Of a DNA stretch of 64,000 nucleotides, positions 8,420-16,524 are shown piece by piece. Numbering within the stretch: position 1 is the first letter of the stretch; the number at the start of each line of letters is the position of its first letter. The notes below the pieces were generated by a model that worked only from the letters and a program-made list of their open reading frames with translations, was not told the origin of the DNA and did not search any database. A program made the translations under genes and the position numbers. Source of the stretch: Paenibacillaceae bacterium (GTDB lineage: Bacteria > Bacillota > Bacilli > Paenibacillales > Paenibacillaceae); assembly GCA_900766135.1 (NCBI GenBank), contig CAAFUF010000043.1, forward strand, positions 1 to 64,000, given 5' to 3'.

Positions 8420-8770
8420 TCAAAAATCGATTAAACCGAGGCTGATGAGCAGCGAATCGTTCACTTTCTTCATCGTCTCATCGTCCAAATGCGTAATTTT
8501 GTCCGTTAATCTTTGTTTGTCGATCGTTCGAATTTGCTCCAGCAAGATGACGGAATCCCTGTCAAATCCGTGCGTAGCCGCGTCAATCTCAACATGGGTT
8601 GGCAATTTCGCCTTTTGGATTTGTGCCGTAATGGCAGCAACAATGGCCGTTGGGCTGAATCGATTTCCGATATCATTCTGGATGATAAGCACCGGTCTGA
8701 CCCCGCCCTGCTCGGAACCCACTACAGGAGAAAGGTCTGCAAAAAAAACGTCGCCGCGCTTTACGATCAA
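8420..8770 (-). CDS. ndoA: EndoA/MazF-type mRNA interferase toxin
   Basis: The product is 116 residues and nearly matches my memory of B. subtilis NdoA throughout (MIVKRGDVFFADLSPVVGSE, PVLIIQNDIGNRFSPTAIVA, DRDSVILLEQIRTIDKQRL). The family is a ribosome-independent endoribonuclease that cuts mRNA at UACAU-type sites. The start is TTG, also used in B. subtilis as I recall, with GGGGTG upstream. It begins three bases after the antitoxin stop, so the pair is co-transcribed. The Arg in GGVRP and the Thr in IVAAIT expected for catalysis are present. Confidence 0.96.
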   Translation of the reverse strand: MIVKRGDVFFADLSPVVGSEQGGVRPVLIIQNDIGNRFSPTAIVAAITAQIQKAKLPTHVEIDAATHGFDRDSVILLEQIRTIDKQRLTDKITHLDDETMKKVNDSLLISLGLIDF

Positions 8771-8773
8771 TGT

Positions 8774-9055
8774 TTACACCCCGCTTACTAGGCGGTCCAG
8801 AGTGATGTCTGCATCTTCTTCCGCGTGGAACGCTTCGGAGGCCATGGACAAATTGATTTTTGCCATCTCCATATAGCCGCGCTGCATCGATTCCCGGATA
8901 AATCGTTTCTTCCGCTCGTTCAGATACAGCTTCATGGCCTGCCTGATCAACTCGCTGCGGTTGGAATTCTCCATCGCCACGATTCCATCGACTTCCTGCA
9001 AAAGATGATCCGGCAAACTGATCATAATTCTTTTGGTGTTGTGCATATTGGCCAT
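8774..9055 (-). CDS. ndoAI: EndoAI antitoxin (ribbon-helix-helix)
   Basis: The product is 93 residues. The N-terminal ribbon-helix-helix (NTKRIMISLPDHLLQEVDGI, then NRSELIRQAMKLYL) would dimerise and bind operator DNA. The acidic C-terminal part (SEAFHAEEDADITLDRLV) is the usual toxin-wrapping tail. This is the partner of the adjacent NdoA toxin and holds it inactive. A promoter with an extended -10 lies about 50 bases upstream. Confidence 0.95.
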   Translation of the reverse strand: MANMHNTKRIMISLPDHLLQEVDGIVAMENSNRSELIRQAMKLYLNERKKRFIRESMQRGYMEMAKINLSMASEAFHAEEDADITLDRLVSGV

Positions 9056-9103
9056 CTTAAAACTTCCACCCCCAAAACCTACTCGACCCTGTTTCCTGAT
9101 ATC

Positions 9104-9134
9104 AGTATAGCATTATTCAAGGAAATTTATACAA
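9104..9134 (-). promoter_or_regulatory. probable SigA promoter for ndoAI-ndoA
   Basis: On the minus strand, TTGTAT and an extended -10 (TGCTATACT) are separated by 19 bases, and the start codon of ndoAI lies about 50 bases downstream. The long spacer is compensated by the TG extension. Confidence 0.5.
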
Positions 9135-9300
9135 AAGAAATATATGCCGAGAGTATATCAAGTATGCTGCATTTCATTATAAACAAAAACGTGAGTGCCG
9201 TACATACCTGATCATTTCCATGTTTAGTATTCGATAGACCCGGCATAAATTCCTCCCTCAGGGTAAAGAATTGTTGAATTTTGTCTGCCGCTCCATTCTG

Positions 9301-10482
9301 TCACAGCAGCGGGTTCAGCAATACGTCAGGTTTGCCCTTCCGCAGGTAAACCCGGGGTACCCGGTGGGCCAACATGCAAATCAACTCGTAATGGATCGTT
9401 CCCATGGCGGAAGCCAGCTCCCCGGCGGTAATTTCCTCGCCGGCTTGCCGGCCGATGAGCACAACCTCTTCGCCGACTTGAATTTCTTCGGCTTCCTCAG
9501 CCAAAGCTTGAAGCGATACCATACATTGGTCCATACAAATTACGCCTGCTACAGGGACGCGGCGTCCGCGTATCAGTACTTGTGCCTTGCCGTTCAGCAT
9601 TCGCGAATATCCGTCGGCATACCCGATCGGAAGGGTGGCGATCCGCTCCTCCTGCCCGGTGACGTACTTCGCTCCGTAACTAACGGCGGAATGGGGCGGC
9701 AGCGTCTTGACCCGTACCGTTTCGGTTTTCAGCGAAAGGACCGGGGTGAGCCGCACTTGATCGCGGCGCACCTCATCGGACGGATACAAGCCGTACAAAG
9801 CGATGCCGATGCGAACCATTTGCACCGACAGCTCCGGCATATCAATGGCGATTGCGCTGTTCCCCGTATGTATGATCGGGATGCGAATTTCATGCTCCCG
9901 CAGCGCGTCCACCACACCTTGAAACCGGCGAAATTGTTCCAATGTATAGCTTTTGTCTTCCTCGTCCGCCGTGGCATAGTGGGTGAACAAGCCTTCCACT
10001 TCCACCTGCGGCGCTTGCATGGCCTTGCGTACAAAGGCGACCGCCTCGTCTCCAGGCAGCAGTCCGACGCGTCCCATGCCGGAATCGATTTTGATGTGGA
10101 CTTTCAGCTTATGCGGGAATTCGGCAGGATTCAGCGCTTCGATCGCCTCCAGCACTTCCTTGCTGAATACGTTCAGCGTGATGTCGTGCTCCCACGCGGT
10201 GCGAACCCCGTGAGGCGGCGTATACCCGAGCACCAGAATCGGCAGCTTGATGCCGGCTTTCCGGAGCTCCAGCGCTTCGTCCAGGAACGCGACGCTGAGG
10301 TAATCCGCGCCGATCCGTTCCAATTCCTTCGCCACAGGCACGGCGCCGTGCCCATAAGCATTAGCTTTTACACATGCCAGCATTTTCATGTCCGCGGGTT
10401 GTCTTCTCCGCAATTCCTCGAAATTGCCGCGCAGCGCGTCCAAATCAATTTCCGCACAGGTTGGTCGATACATCACTTGCAC
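9301..10482 (-). CDS. alr: alanine racemase
   Basis: This PLP enzyme makes D-alanine for peptidoglycan. The product is 393 residues. The PLP lysine sits in the classical CVKANAYGHG motif near residue 39, and the second catalytic base, a Tyr, in AVSYGAKYVTG. GTG at 10482 is favoured because AAGGTGA lies seven bases before it; an ATG three codons in is possible. The gene lies between the LolA-like lipoprotein gene and ndoAI-ndoA, the same order I recall in B. subtilis. Confidence 0.96.
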   Translation of the reverse strand: MQVMYRPTCAEIDLDALRGNFEELRRRQPADMKMLACVKANAYGHGAVPVAKELERIGADYLSVAFLDEALELRKAGIKLPILVLGYTPPHGVRTAWEHDITLNVFSKEVLEAIEALNPAEFPHKLKVHIKIDSGMGRVGLLPGDEAVAFVRKAMQAPQVEVEGLFTHYATADEEDKSYTLEQFRRFQGVVDALREHEIRIPIIHTGNSAIAIDMPELSVQMVRIGIALYGLYPSDEVRRDQVRLTPVLSLKTETVRVKTLPPHSAVSYGAKYVTGQEERIATLPIGYADGYSRMLNGKAQVLIRGRRVPVAGVICMDQCMVSLQALAEEAEEIQVGEEVVLIGRQAGEEITAGELASAMGTIHYELICMLAHRVPRVYLRKGKPDVLLNPLL

Positions 10483-10695
10483 TTTCGGGTCACCTTCTCC
10501 AAAGATTGAGAGTTCAAATATCTGAGCAATAACCTAATGGTAATGTTCATGGATGCGACTGTCAATTCTGCAAAAGAACCCAATTGCCGGGGAAGGCCGT
10601 TATCAATGAATACCTCTATATAAATAAAGAGGCGAATCGACGGGTCCGGCGAGAGGAGCCTCCCGCCGGCACAGCCGTTATCCGCCTGTTCCTTA

Positions 10696-11817
10696 TTATT
10701 TGCCGGTTTGATCCTGCATCGAAGCGGCGATCTTGACCATTTCGGTCACCGGCAAGTTTTCGCTCGTAATCCGGAATTCCAGACCGTCAACGGTCCAGGT
10801 GAGCGTCTGCAGCGCATCCCCGGTCAGAAGTCCCCACGTAAAGCCCATGTCGACCAGTTCGCCCGGTACAAGCGAAGCGGTTCGATCCGGCGAACGCGAC
10901 TCCGACAGCGTGAATTGATATGTACCGTCATACCGCAGCAGCACGGTCGTCCGATCGGCGCCTTCCACCGCTTTGTCGTCTTGGTACAAAACCCCGTCAG
11001 GCAAATAGGTCGGGATAATGACGCCAAAGGGTTCCGTTAACGCCGGCGTGGCCGGTGCTTTTCCATCTTCCGCATCATTGGACGCGGCATCGCCGTTAGC
11101 GCCTGCAGCTTCATCGTCCGGCGTCTTCTCCACCAGCATGCCGTTCTCATCCACTTCGATCAGCGTACCTTGGGAATCCTGGGCCGCCGTATCCAGATTG
11201 TGCTGCATGTCGAACGAGTTCTTGTCGAACTTGGCATCGAAGTCGAATTTATCGAATTTCACTTCGACGACGACTTTGGCTTCGGCATCGGAAACCTGAA
11301 CTTGCTTCGGCGCGTAGTTGTCCTTGGCCAGCCAGATTTTTTGCCGCACTAAAGCGTGAGTGTTGTAATTGGCCGCGACCTCGAAGATGTAGTTCTCCTT
11401 GTCGCTTTCAAATTGACGCGAGCTGTCGCTCAAGATGCTGCGAGCCAGCGTTTGGTACAGATACACCTGACCTTGGTTCTCCGGCCAGTCGCTTTGGAAG
11501 CGGAAGCTCTTGTTCAGGCTTGGCGTCAGCACGAACACCCCTTGTTCGTTACGGAGCACGATTTGCGTGACGTCCTTCTGTGCATTGGTGAGCGCGATCC
11601 GGTAGAACGACGGGTTTTGGTACCAGACTTCCACCTTGTACTCCTGAGGCTTGTCACCCGTATAAAGCGTCATCGTGCCGGAACCCTGATAACTCTCCAA
11701 CTGGGCAACCACTTTGTCCAAATCCTTGACGACGCCGTCGGCGTCCTTTTTCCCGCATGCAGCCAGCACGAAGCTTAAGGCTATCACGATGGTCAGCATC
11801 CACGTGAAACGGCGCAT
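10696..11817 (-). CDS. LolA/YdcC-like lipoprotein
   Basis: ATG at 11817 is chosen because a GAGGGGATGATC site precedes it and a lipoprotein signal follows (MLTIVIALSFVLAAC, lipobox Cys near residue 19). Earlier in-frame starts would bury the signal. The 373-residue protein has a LolA-like beta-fold in its first half (YQGSGTMTLYTG, YKVEVWYQNPSFYRIAL). An Ala/Asp-rich linker (about 240-262) and a second beta-domain (TEPFGVIIPTYLPDGVLYQ) follow. In B. subtilis the neighbour of alr is YdcC, a sporulation-associated lipoprotein of this family. That role is inferred from family and position. Confidence 0.88.
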   Translation of the reverse strand: MRRFTWMLTIVIALSFVLAACGKKDADGVVKDLDKVVAQLESYQGSGTMTLYTGDKPQEYKVEVWYQNPSFYRIALTNAQKDVTQIVLRNEQGVFVLTPSLNKSFRFQSDWPENQGQVYLYQTLARSILSDSSRQFESDKENYIFEVAANYNTHALVRQKIWLAKDNYAPKQVQVSDAEAKVVVEVKFDKFDFDAKFDKNSFDMQHNLDTAAQDSQGTLIEVDENGMLVEKTPDDEAAGANGDAASNDAEDGKAPATPALTEPFGVIIPTYLPDGVLYQDDKAVEGADRTTVLLRYDGTYQFTLSESRSPDRTASLVPGELVDMGFTWGLLTGDALQTLTWTVDGLEFRITSENLPVTEMVKIAASMQDQTGK

Positions 11818-11965
11818 GAGATCATCCCCTCTGCAGTTTGATTTCCTAAACTGATACATGTCTATGAGGGAACTTGGCCGATTATGCAGACTAGCCCCTG
11901 CCCGGAGAAGACAAGTTGCGGGATGCAGGTTACCCTGCCGCAAATGCAGTTGACCGATTACGGTA

Positions 11966-11995
11966 TTGCGTCCCCAAAAAACGGCGTGCTATGGT
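11966..11995 (+). promoter_or_regulatory. possible promoter of the LytTR-DUF3021-ABC operon
   Basis: TTGCGT and TATGGT are 18 bases apart, about 60 bases before the first start codon at 12056. The match is modest. The site is in the 238-base gap between this operon and the divergent lipoprotein gene. Confidence 0.35.
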
Positions 11996-12055
11996 TAACT
12001 CACCAATCAAGCCAACAGTAGATGCCGCTTATCAGGTACCGAGGAGTGGAATGCT

Positions 12056-12493
12056 TTGAAACTGATCATCGATCAATCCCTCGACCACGAGGACGTAGAA
12101 ATCACGATTAAGTGCCGGCTGATCGACGCCGATTTGGAGAAACTGATCGCCCAGATCCGGCTGTACGGTTTTGCCATCACCGGCAAAAAGGACGGAGCCG
12201 TTCATCCCTTGCGGCCGGAAGAAATCTTCTATTTCGAATCCATCGACGACAAGACCTTTGCTTATTGCGAAAAGGACGTCTTCGACTGCAGCCTCAAGCT
12301 CTATGAGCTGGAGCAGCAGTTGGCTAAAGCCGATTTCGTGCGGATCAGCAAAAGCTGCATCCTGAATATCGCCAAACTGTCCAGCGTCAAGGCCTTAATT
12401 AACGGACGGTTCGAGGCCCGCCTCCAAAACGGGGAGAAGCTGATCATTAACCGCCATTACGTCCAGGGATTTAAGGAAAAATTCAATTTTTAG
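12056..12493 (+). CDS. LytTR DNA-binding regulator
   Basis: The product is 145 residues and starts at TTG after GAGGAGTGGA. The C-terminal two thirds is a LytTR domain (LRPEEIFYFESIDDKTFAYC, FVRISKSCILNIAKLSSVKA, RHYVQGFKEKF) with the usual beta-rich pattern. There is no receiver domain. Stand-alone LytTR proteins of this length commonly pair with a DUF3021 membrane protein, as here (12 bases downstream), and the pair is thought to control a neighbouring transporter. It is the first gene of a four-gene operon ending at 14712. Confidence 0.92.
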   Translation: MKLIIDQSLDHEDVEITIKCRLIDADLEKLIAQIRLYGFAITGKKDGAVHPLRPEEIFYFESIDDKTFAYCEKDVFDCSLKLYELEQQLAKADFVRISKSCILNIAKLSSVKALINGRFEARLQNGEKLIINRHYVQGFKEKFNF

Positions 12494-12505
12494 GAGGGCC
12501 GAAGG

Positions 12506-12937
12506 ATGACCAAATTGAAAACCTACCTTACCATCGACTGTATCTCGTTTACGTTCGTGATCTTGATTTTCTCGGGTCTGTCGCTGCTGGATGTGCTCCC
12601 TCCCTTATCTACCCGGATAGCCTTGCAAATCTTCGCGATGACGTCGTGCATCGCGTTCTTGATGAATTTCACCGACCGGATTCCCTGGAAGAGCTTGTGG
12701 CCTTCGATGGCCGTCGAAATTGGGATCGTGCTGTTTTCGGTATTTACCATCGGGTGGCTGTTTCACGTATTTCCGATGAATGGGCCTAATTTTGCGGTGA
12801 TCGGAGGAATGTCCGTGGTGGTGTACTTTGGCGTATACGGCGTTCTGATCATCAAGGACCGCGTGGATGCGGATAAGATCAACCAGCATATTCAATCCAA
12901 ACAGAAGAATCAGTCGCGAAAGACGGAGGGGAAGTAG
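12506..12937 (+). CDS. DUF3021 family membrane protein
   Basis: The product is 143 residues with four hydrophobic segments (about 14-33, 38-54, 68-88 and 95-117) and a basic, hydrophilic C-terminus (VDADKINQHIQSKQKNQSRK). This is typical of DUF3021 proteins, which are found next to LytTR regulators and probably hold or signal to them at the membrane. GGAGGGCC precedes ATG. No enzyme motif is visible. Confidence 0.88.
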   Translation: MTKLKTYLTIDCISFTFVILIFSGLSLLDVLPPLSTRIALQIFAMTSCIAFLMNFTDRIPWKSLWPSMAVEIGIVLFSVFTIGWLFHVFPMNGPNFAVIGGMSVVVYFGVYGVLIIKDRVDADKINQHIQSKQKNQSRKTEGK

Positions 12938-12940
12938 CTC

Positions 12941-13858
12941 ATGGGGAATATAATAGAAGTCACCGGTCTAAAGAAATCATTTGGTTCGCTTGAGGCCGTG
13001 AAAAAAGTGAATTTTACAGTTAAGGGAGGCAGCTTGTTTGCCTTTCTGGGCCCTAATGGAGCTGGCAAATCGACGACGATCGATATCATATCCACCCAGC
13101 TTCAGCCGGACGCCGGCGAGGTGATCATCGACGGGTACCGCTTGGGACAGGACGATGACCGGATCCGTTCCTCCATCGGGATCGTATTCCAGGACAGCCT
13201 GCTGGATCCGCTGCTGACGGTCGAGGAAAATTTGCAAACCCGGGGCCGCTTGTACGGTCGGTCTCGACCGGAACTCAAAACGGCGATCGAAGCGGCGGCA
13301 GAGACGGCGGGCGTCGCTGAATTTCTGAAGCGGCCATATGGCAAGCTGTCCGGCGGGCAACGCCGGCGGGCCGACATCGCCCGGGCTTTGATCCATACGC
13401 CGAAGGTGTTGTTTCTCGATGAGCCGACGACCGGACTGGATCCGCAAACGCGAAAAAGAGTATGGGAAATGATTCTGAAGCTGCAGCGGGAACAAGGCCT
13501 GACGGTATTTTTGACCACGCATTATATGGAAGAAGCCGCCCAGGCGGATTATATCACGATCATCGACCACGGCGAAATATTGGCCCAAGGCACCCCGCTG
13601 GAGCTCAAAAACCGATACGCTTCCGACATGCTAAGAATCAAACCGGCGGATGACGGCAAATTGGCCGCCCTGCTGGAGGAATTGGGGCTTGCTTTCGACC
13701 GGGATGCCGCGGGCATCTACCGCATTGCGCTAAACCATACCGTCGAAGCGCTCGGAATCCTGGACCGGTGCCGGGACAATATCGCCAACCTGGAAGTCGT
13801 CAACGGAACGATGGACGACGTGTTCATTAACCTGACGGGAACGGAGGTCAGAAACTGA
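12941..13858 (+). CDS. ABC exporter ATPase (DrrA/CcmA type)
   Basis: The product is 305 residues: Walker A GPNGAGKST, signature LSGGQRRRADIARAL, Walker B VLFLDEPTTGLD, H-loop in LTTHYMEEA, and a C-terminal extension (about 225-305, MLRIKPADDGKLAALLEELG) usual for drug or antibiotic exporters of the DrrA group. It begins three bases after DUF3021 and its stop overlaps the permease start (TGATG). The cargo is unknown. The regulator pair upstream suggests inducible expression. Confidence 0.94.
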   Translation: MGNIIEVTGLKKSFGSLEAVKKVNFTVKGGSLFAFLGPNGAGKSTTIDIISTQLQPDAGEVIIDGYRLGQDDDRIRSSIGIVFQDSLLDPLLTVEENLQTRGRLYGRSRPELKTAIEAAAETAGVAEFLKRPYGKLSGGQRRRADIARALIHTPKVLFLDEPTTGLDPQTRKRVWEMILKLQREQGLTVFLTTHYMEEAAQADYITIIDHGEILAQGTPLELKNRYASDMLRIKPADDGKLAALLEELGLAFDRDAAGIYRIALNHTVEALGILDRCRDNIANLEVVNGTMDDVFINLTGTEVRN

Positions 13859-14712
13859 TGTTAAGCATTGCCAACCGGAATTTGAAAATCTTTTTCAGGG
13901 ACCGCGCCGCGGTGTTATTTTCCCTGCTGGCCGTGTTCATCATTCTTGGGCTTTATGTCGTCTTCCTCGGGGATACGATCGCAGACAGCCTGCCGGTGAT
14001 CGACGGGGCGTCCGTTCTGATCAACAGCTGGGTGCTCGCCGGCATTCTGGCCGTCACCTCCGTCACCTCGACGATGGGGGCTTTCGGGATCATGGTTGAA
14101 GACCGCTCGCGCAAAATCCTTAAGGATTTTACGACGTCTCCCCTTCGCAGAAGCCGGCTGACCGGCGGCTACATCCTCAGCGCTTGCTCCGTCGGCGTCA
14201 TCATGAGCGTTGTCACCTTTATCCTCGGGGAGCTGTATATCCTGGTGCTGGACGGGAAGCTGCTGCCGCTGCTCAGTATCCTGAAGGTGCTTGGACTTAT
14301 CGTGTTATCCGTTCTCGCCAGCAGCTCGATCGTCTTCTTCATCACCACGTTCCTGCGCAGCCAGAACGCCTTCTCGGCGGCCAGTACGGTGATCGGAACG
14401 TTGATCGGCTTCCTGACCGGCATTTACGTGCCGATGGGCAGCCTGCCCGAAGCCGTACAATGGGTCATCAAAATCTTCCCGATCTCCCATGCCGGCGTGC
14501 TGATCCGCAGCGTCATGCTGGAGCACCCGATGGAGGTCTCTTTTAACGGCGCACCGGCCGGGGCGCAAGCGGAGTTTACGGAAAATATGGGCGTTGTATA
14601 TCACTTCGGCAGCTACCGGGTAGAGTCTTGGGTAAGCATCGCCATTTTGCTGGCGACAACGGTGTTGTTCTTCGGCTTGTCCTTGCTGAATGTGTCCCGC
14701 AAAAGTAAATAA
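13858..14712 (+). CDS. ABC-2 type permease
   Basis: The product is 284 residues with six membrane segments. The first lies at about 18-38 (VLFSLLAVFIILGLYVVFLG) and the last at about 256-278. An amphipathic ABC-2 region (FGIMVEDRSRKILKDFTTSP) precedes helix 3. The PMGSLPEAVQWVIKIFPISH block is typical of DrrB-like permeases. The gene partners the ATPase before it. Its TAA (14710-14712) directly abuts the stop of the convergent TetR gene with no base between, and no terminator is visible between them. Confidence 0.93.
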   Translation: MLSIANRNLKIFFRDRAAVLFSLLAVFIILGLYVVFLGDTIADSLPVIDGASVLINSWVLAGILAVTSVTSTMGAFGIMVEDRSRKILKDFTTSPLRRSRLTGGYILSACSVGVIMSVVTFILGELYILVLDGKLLPLLSILKVLGLIVLSVLASSSIVFFITTFLRSQNAFSAASTVIGTLIGFLTGIYVPMGSLPEAVQWVIKIFPISHAGVLIRSVMLEHPMEVSFNGAPAGAQAEFTENMGVVYHFGSYRVESWVSIAILLATTVLFFGLSLLNVSRKSK

Positions 14713-15312
14713 TCAAGCCTTCTCCGCCGCGTTCGAGATCGAGTCCAAATGGGCCGTCAGAAGGCGGCGGATTTGGTCCGGATCCAGCCGCACCGGATCG
14801 AGCAAAGCATGCAGGGCGATGCCGTCGATCAGAGCGTAAAGCCGCTCCGTTTCCAGCTCCCGATCCACCCCGGCTTGCAGCAATCCATGCTGATCCATGT
14901 AGGAGATCAACCGTTGCATCAAGTCGTACAACCCGTCATGGCGTGCATCGAACCCCTTGGGTTTGTGCCTGAAATAGGCGGTAAACGCCATCCACACCTC
15001 CATTTCCGCCCGGGTCTCCTCGCGGGTCGGCACGACTTCCAGCAAGATCTTCAATACCTTCTCCTGCGACGGCAATTCCGACGCGGAGATTTCGATGATT
15101 CGTTTCGACGCCCTCTCCTTCACCAGATTCATCGCATAGAGCAGCAGCTCCTCCTGCGAGCTAAAATCATGGCGCAGCGCACCCGGCGAAAGCCCCGCCG
15201 CCCTGGCGATATTGCGAACCGTCGCCCCTTCCATCCCCTGCTCCAAAATCACCCGCCAGGTTGCTTCGGCTATGACCTGTTTTCTTTGTTCATGATCTAC
15301 TAGTTTTGGCAT
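14713..15312 (-). CDS. TetR-family regulator (BetI/PksA-like)
   Basis: The product is 199 residues. The N-terminal helix-turn-helix is at about 28-50 (GATVRNIARAAGLSPGALRH), and the C-terminal ligand-binding region (MEVWMAFTAYFRHKPKGFDA) has the TetR_C_6/BetI look, as in B. subtilis PksA. It converges on the exporter operon and diverges from the membrane-protein gene at 15434. The region between holds a promoter overlapped by a palindrome, so that gene is the most likely target. A role over the exporter is possible but less supported. Confidence 0.92.
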   Translation of the reverse strand: MPKLVDHEQRKQVIAEATWRVILEQGMEGATVRNIARAAGLSPGALRHDFSSQEELLLYAMNLVKERASKRIIEISASELPSQEKVLKILLEVVPTREETRAEMEVWMAFTAYFRHKPKGFDARHDGLYDLMQRLISYMDQHGLLQAGVDRELETERLYALIDGIALHALLDPVRLDPDQIRRLLTAHLDSISNAAEKA

Positions 15313-15353
15313 GCCTCTAGTTTACCACCTCCATGGCCGATCGCACAATTTAT

Positions 15354-15391
15354 TTAGTACAGTTGTGTTAATTAAAACCGAATGTTACAAT
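15354..15391 (+). promoter_or_regulatory. SigA promoter with overlapping palindrome (TetR operator candidate)
   Basis: TTGTGT at 15363-15368 and TACAAT at 15386-15391 are 17 bases apart. The palindrome TTAGTACA-GT-TGTGTTAA at 15354-15371 covers the -35, with six of eight arm positions symmetric. A TetR dimer bound there would block transcription of the gene at 15434, and the site is also close to the tetR start. Confidence 0.6.
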
Positions 15392-15433
15392 ACACTCAAC
15401 ATTTTCATATTTCATACGTTACGGGAGGATATT

Positions 15434-15991
15434 ATGAACTTTGTCGCATGGTTGATCGTCGCCTGTGAGATCGCCTTTTGGATCGTCATTATCGCGGGTC
15501 TATTCGTCCGCTACGGGTTGAAGCGGCCGAAGCTGGGCTTGGCGCTGTTGGCCTTAACGCCGGTGATCGATTTGCTGTTGTTCATCATCACCGGAGTGGA
15601 CTTGTACAACGGTGCCGTAGCGACGACAGCCCATGGGATCGCGGCCGTTTATATCGGCGTGTCGATGGCTTTCGGCAAAAGCATGATCGACTGGGCCGAC
15701 CGCTGGTTTCGTTACCTTGTCGTCAAGCAGAAGGACGCCAGGCCGCCCAAGAGATATGGCTTGGAGTTCGCCAAGCAGGAACTCAGGGGGTTCCTTCGTC
15801 ATGCGCTCTCTTTCCTGATTGGCGGAGCACTGCTCCTTGGCATGATCACCTTCATCAGCGATCCGGACCGAACCGAAGCGTTGGGCGGGATTTTGCGCGT
15901 CTGGGGCCTGGTGCTCGGCATCGATGGGCTCGTCATGATCTCTGCGTTCATCTGGCCGAAGCAGCCGAAACACAAACCGGACCGGGCTTGA
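15434..15991 (+). CDS. multi-pass membrane protein of unknown function
   Basis: ATG at 15434 has GGGAGGA seven bases before it; an upstream extension of the frame has no such site and would cover the promoter. The 185-residue product has hydrophobic segments at about 3-26, 34-54, 60-78, 121-140 and 150-172 and a basic middle loop (VVKQKDARPPKRYGLEFAKQ). I recognise no conserved enzyme motif. Divergence from a TetR gene, with the probable operator over its promoter, suggests an inducible membrane function, perhaps in permeability or drug response. That is inference only. Confidence 0.75.
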   Translation: MNFVAWLIVACEIAFWIVIIAGLFVRYGLKRPKLGLALLALTPVIDLLLFIITGVDLYNGAVATTAHGIAAVYIGVSMAFGKSMIDWADRWFRYLVVKQKDARPPKRYGLEFAKQELRGFLRHALSFLIGGALLLGMITFISDPDRTEALGGILRVWGLVLGIDGLVMISAFIWPKQPKHKPDRA

Positions 15992-16007
15992 ATTGCCCGA
16001 TCCGGTT
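15975..16007 (+). terminator. hairpin at the end of the 15434-15991 gene
   Basis: AACCGGACCGGGC pairs with GCCCGATCCGGTT around a seven-base loop that contains the stop codon. Only a short weak T stretch follows (TTATTT), so termination may be partial. Confidence 0.55.
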
Positions 16008-16050
16008 ATTTGGGGTCCCCTGGTCAGCTATCGTTGGTAGTATGAGGTAA

Positions 16051-16247
16051 GCTTAACGGTAAAAAGTACAGTTATTTCGTTGAATACAGCCTTTAATCTC
16101 GAATTAGATGGAAATCCTGACGTTAATTTAGCGCGAAATCGACCAATAGCGCCTATTGCGGCAAATTAACAGTAGGATTTCCAGTTAATCTACGGCGAAC
16201 CGCCAGAATGTACCTAATTAACGGTAGAAAATCCAGTTCATTGAATC
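16051..16247. repeat. intergenic repeat cluster, family 1
   Basis: Three direct copies share a TTAACGGTAnnnnnTCCAGTT-like core (about 16051-16085, 16161-16189 and 16213-16247). One inverted copy lies at about 16103-16131. The inverted copy and the copy at 16161 share AAATTAAC and AGGATTTCCA as arms and could fold into a stem with a loop of about 30 bases. Confidence 0.6.
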
Positions 16248-16288
16248 CGTCGATCCTCTGCAGGATTCCTAAAGGCGGGATAACCCAT

Positions 16289-16380
16289 GCCATATGCTCG
16301 AATGCCGCGTTGCGGAGGCGGGGGCCATGAGGTCGACCCGCACGTCGGTCATCGCAAACATCAGCCCTCGCCGATCGTAA
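16289..16380 (-). pseudogene. decayed duplicate fragment of the MFS transporter gene
   Basis: This stretch closely matches about 16733-16818 inside the downstream MFS gene. For example, GAGGCGGGGGC, ATG.GGTCGACC, GCACGTCGGTCATCG and AAACATCAGC are shared in the same order and orientation. Small indels and substitutions prevent a useful reading frame, and sequence on either side does not match. It is best read as the remnant of a duplication or of a second MFS paralogue that was otherwise deleted. Confidence 0.7.
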
Positions 16381-16464
16381 GTTCTACGTTACAAGACAAG
16401 CCTTGCAGGTCATCAAACTATTCACCCTAGCAGATCGGTCCAACAAGTTAGGTTTGGCATACCG

Positions 16465-16524
16465 GCTTAGCAATTTAGCTTAGCAAATCGCTTGGCGCAT
16501 CAGCTTGGCGCATCAGCTTGGCAC
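16465..16524. repeat. degenerate 13-base tandem repeat over the MFS stop codon
   Basis: Units read GCTTAGCAATTTA, GCTTAGCAAATC, GCTTGGCGCATCA twice, then GCTTGGCAC. The MFS stop codon (16513-16515 on the minus strand) lies within the fourth unit, so changes in copy number could alter the last residues or the stop of that protein. Confidence 0.7.

Larger units (their letters stand above)
16008..16512. other. gene-free stretch with repeats and gene debris
   Basis: No intact gene is visible in these 505 bases. The stretch holds four copies of a roughly 30-base repeat (16051-16247), a decayed piece of an MFS gene (16289-16380) and a degenerate 13-base tandem array (from 16465). Its composition is more AT-rich than the flanking genes between 16050 and 16250. 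Confidence 0.7.

Noticed and set aside
9271..10509. Plus-strand open frame of about 410 codons
   Set aside because: It lies antisense to the unmistakable alanine racemase gene and shows no family motif.
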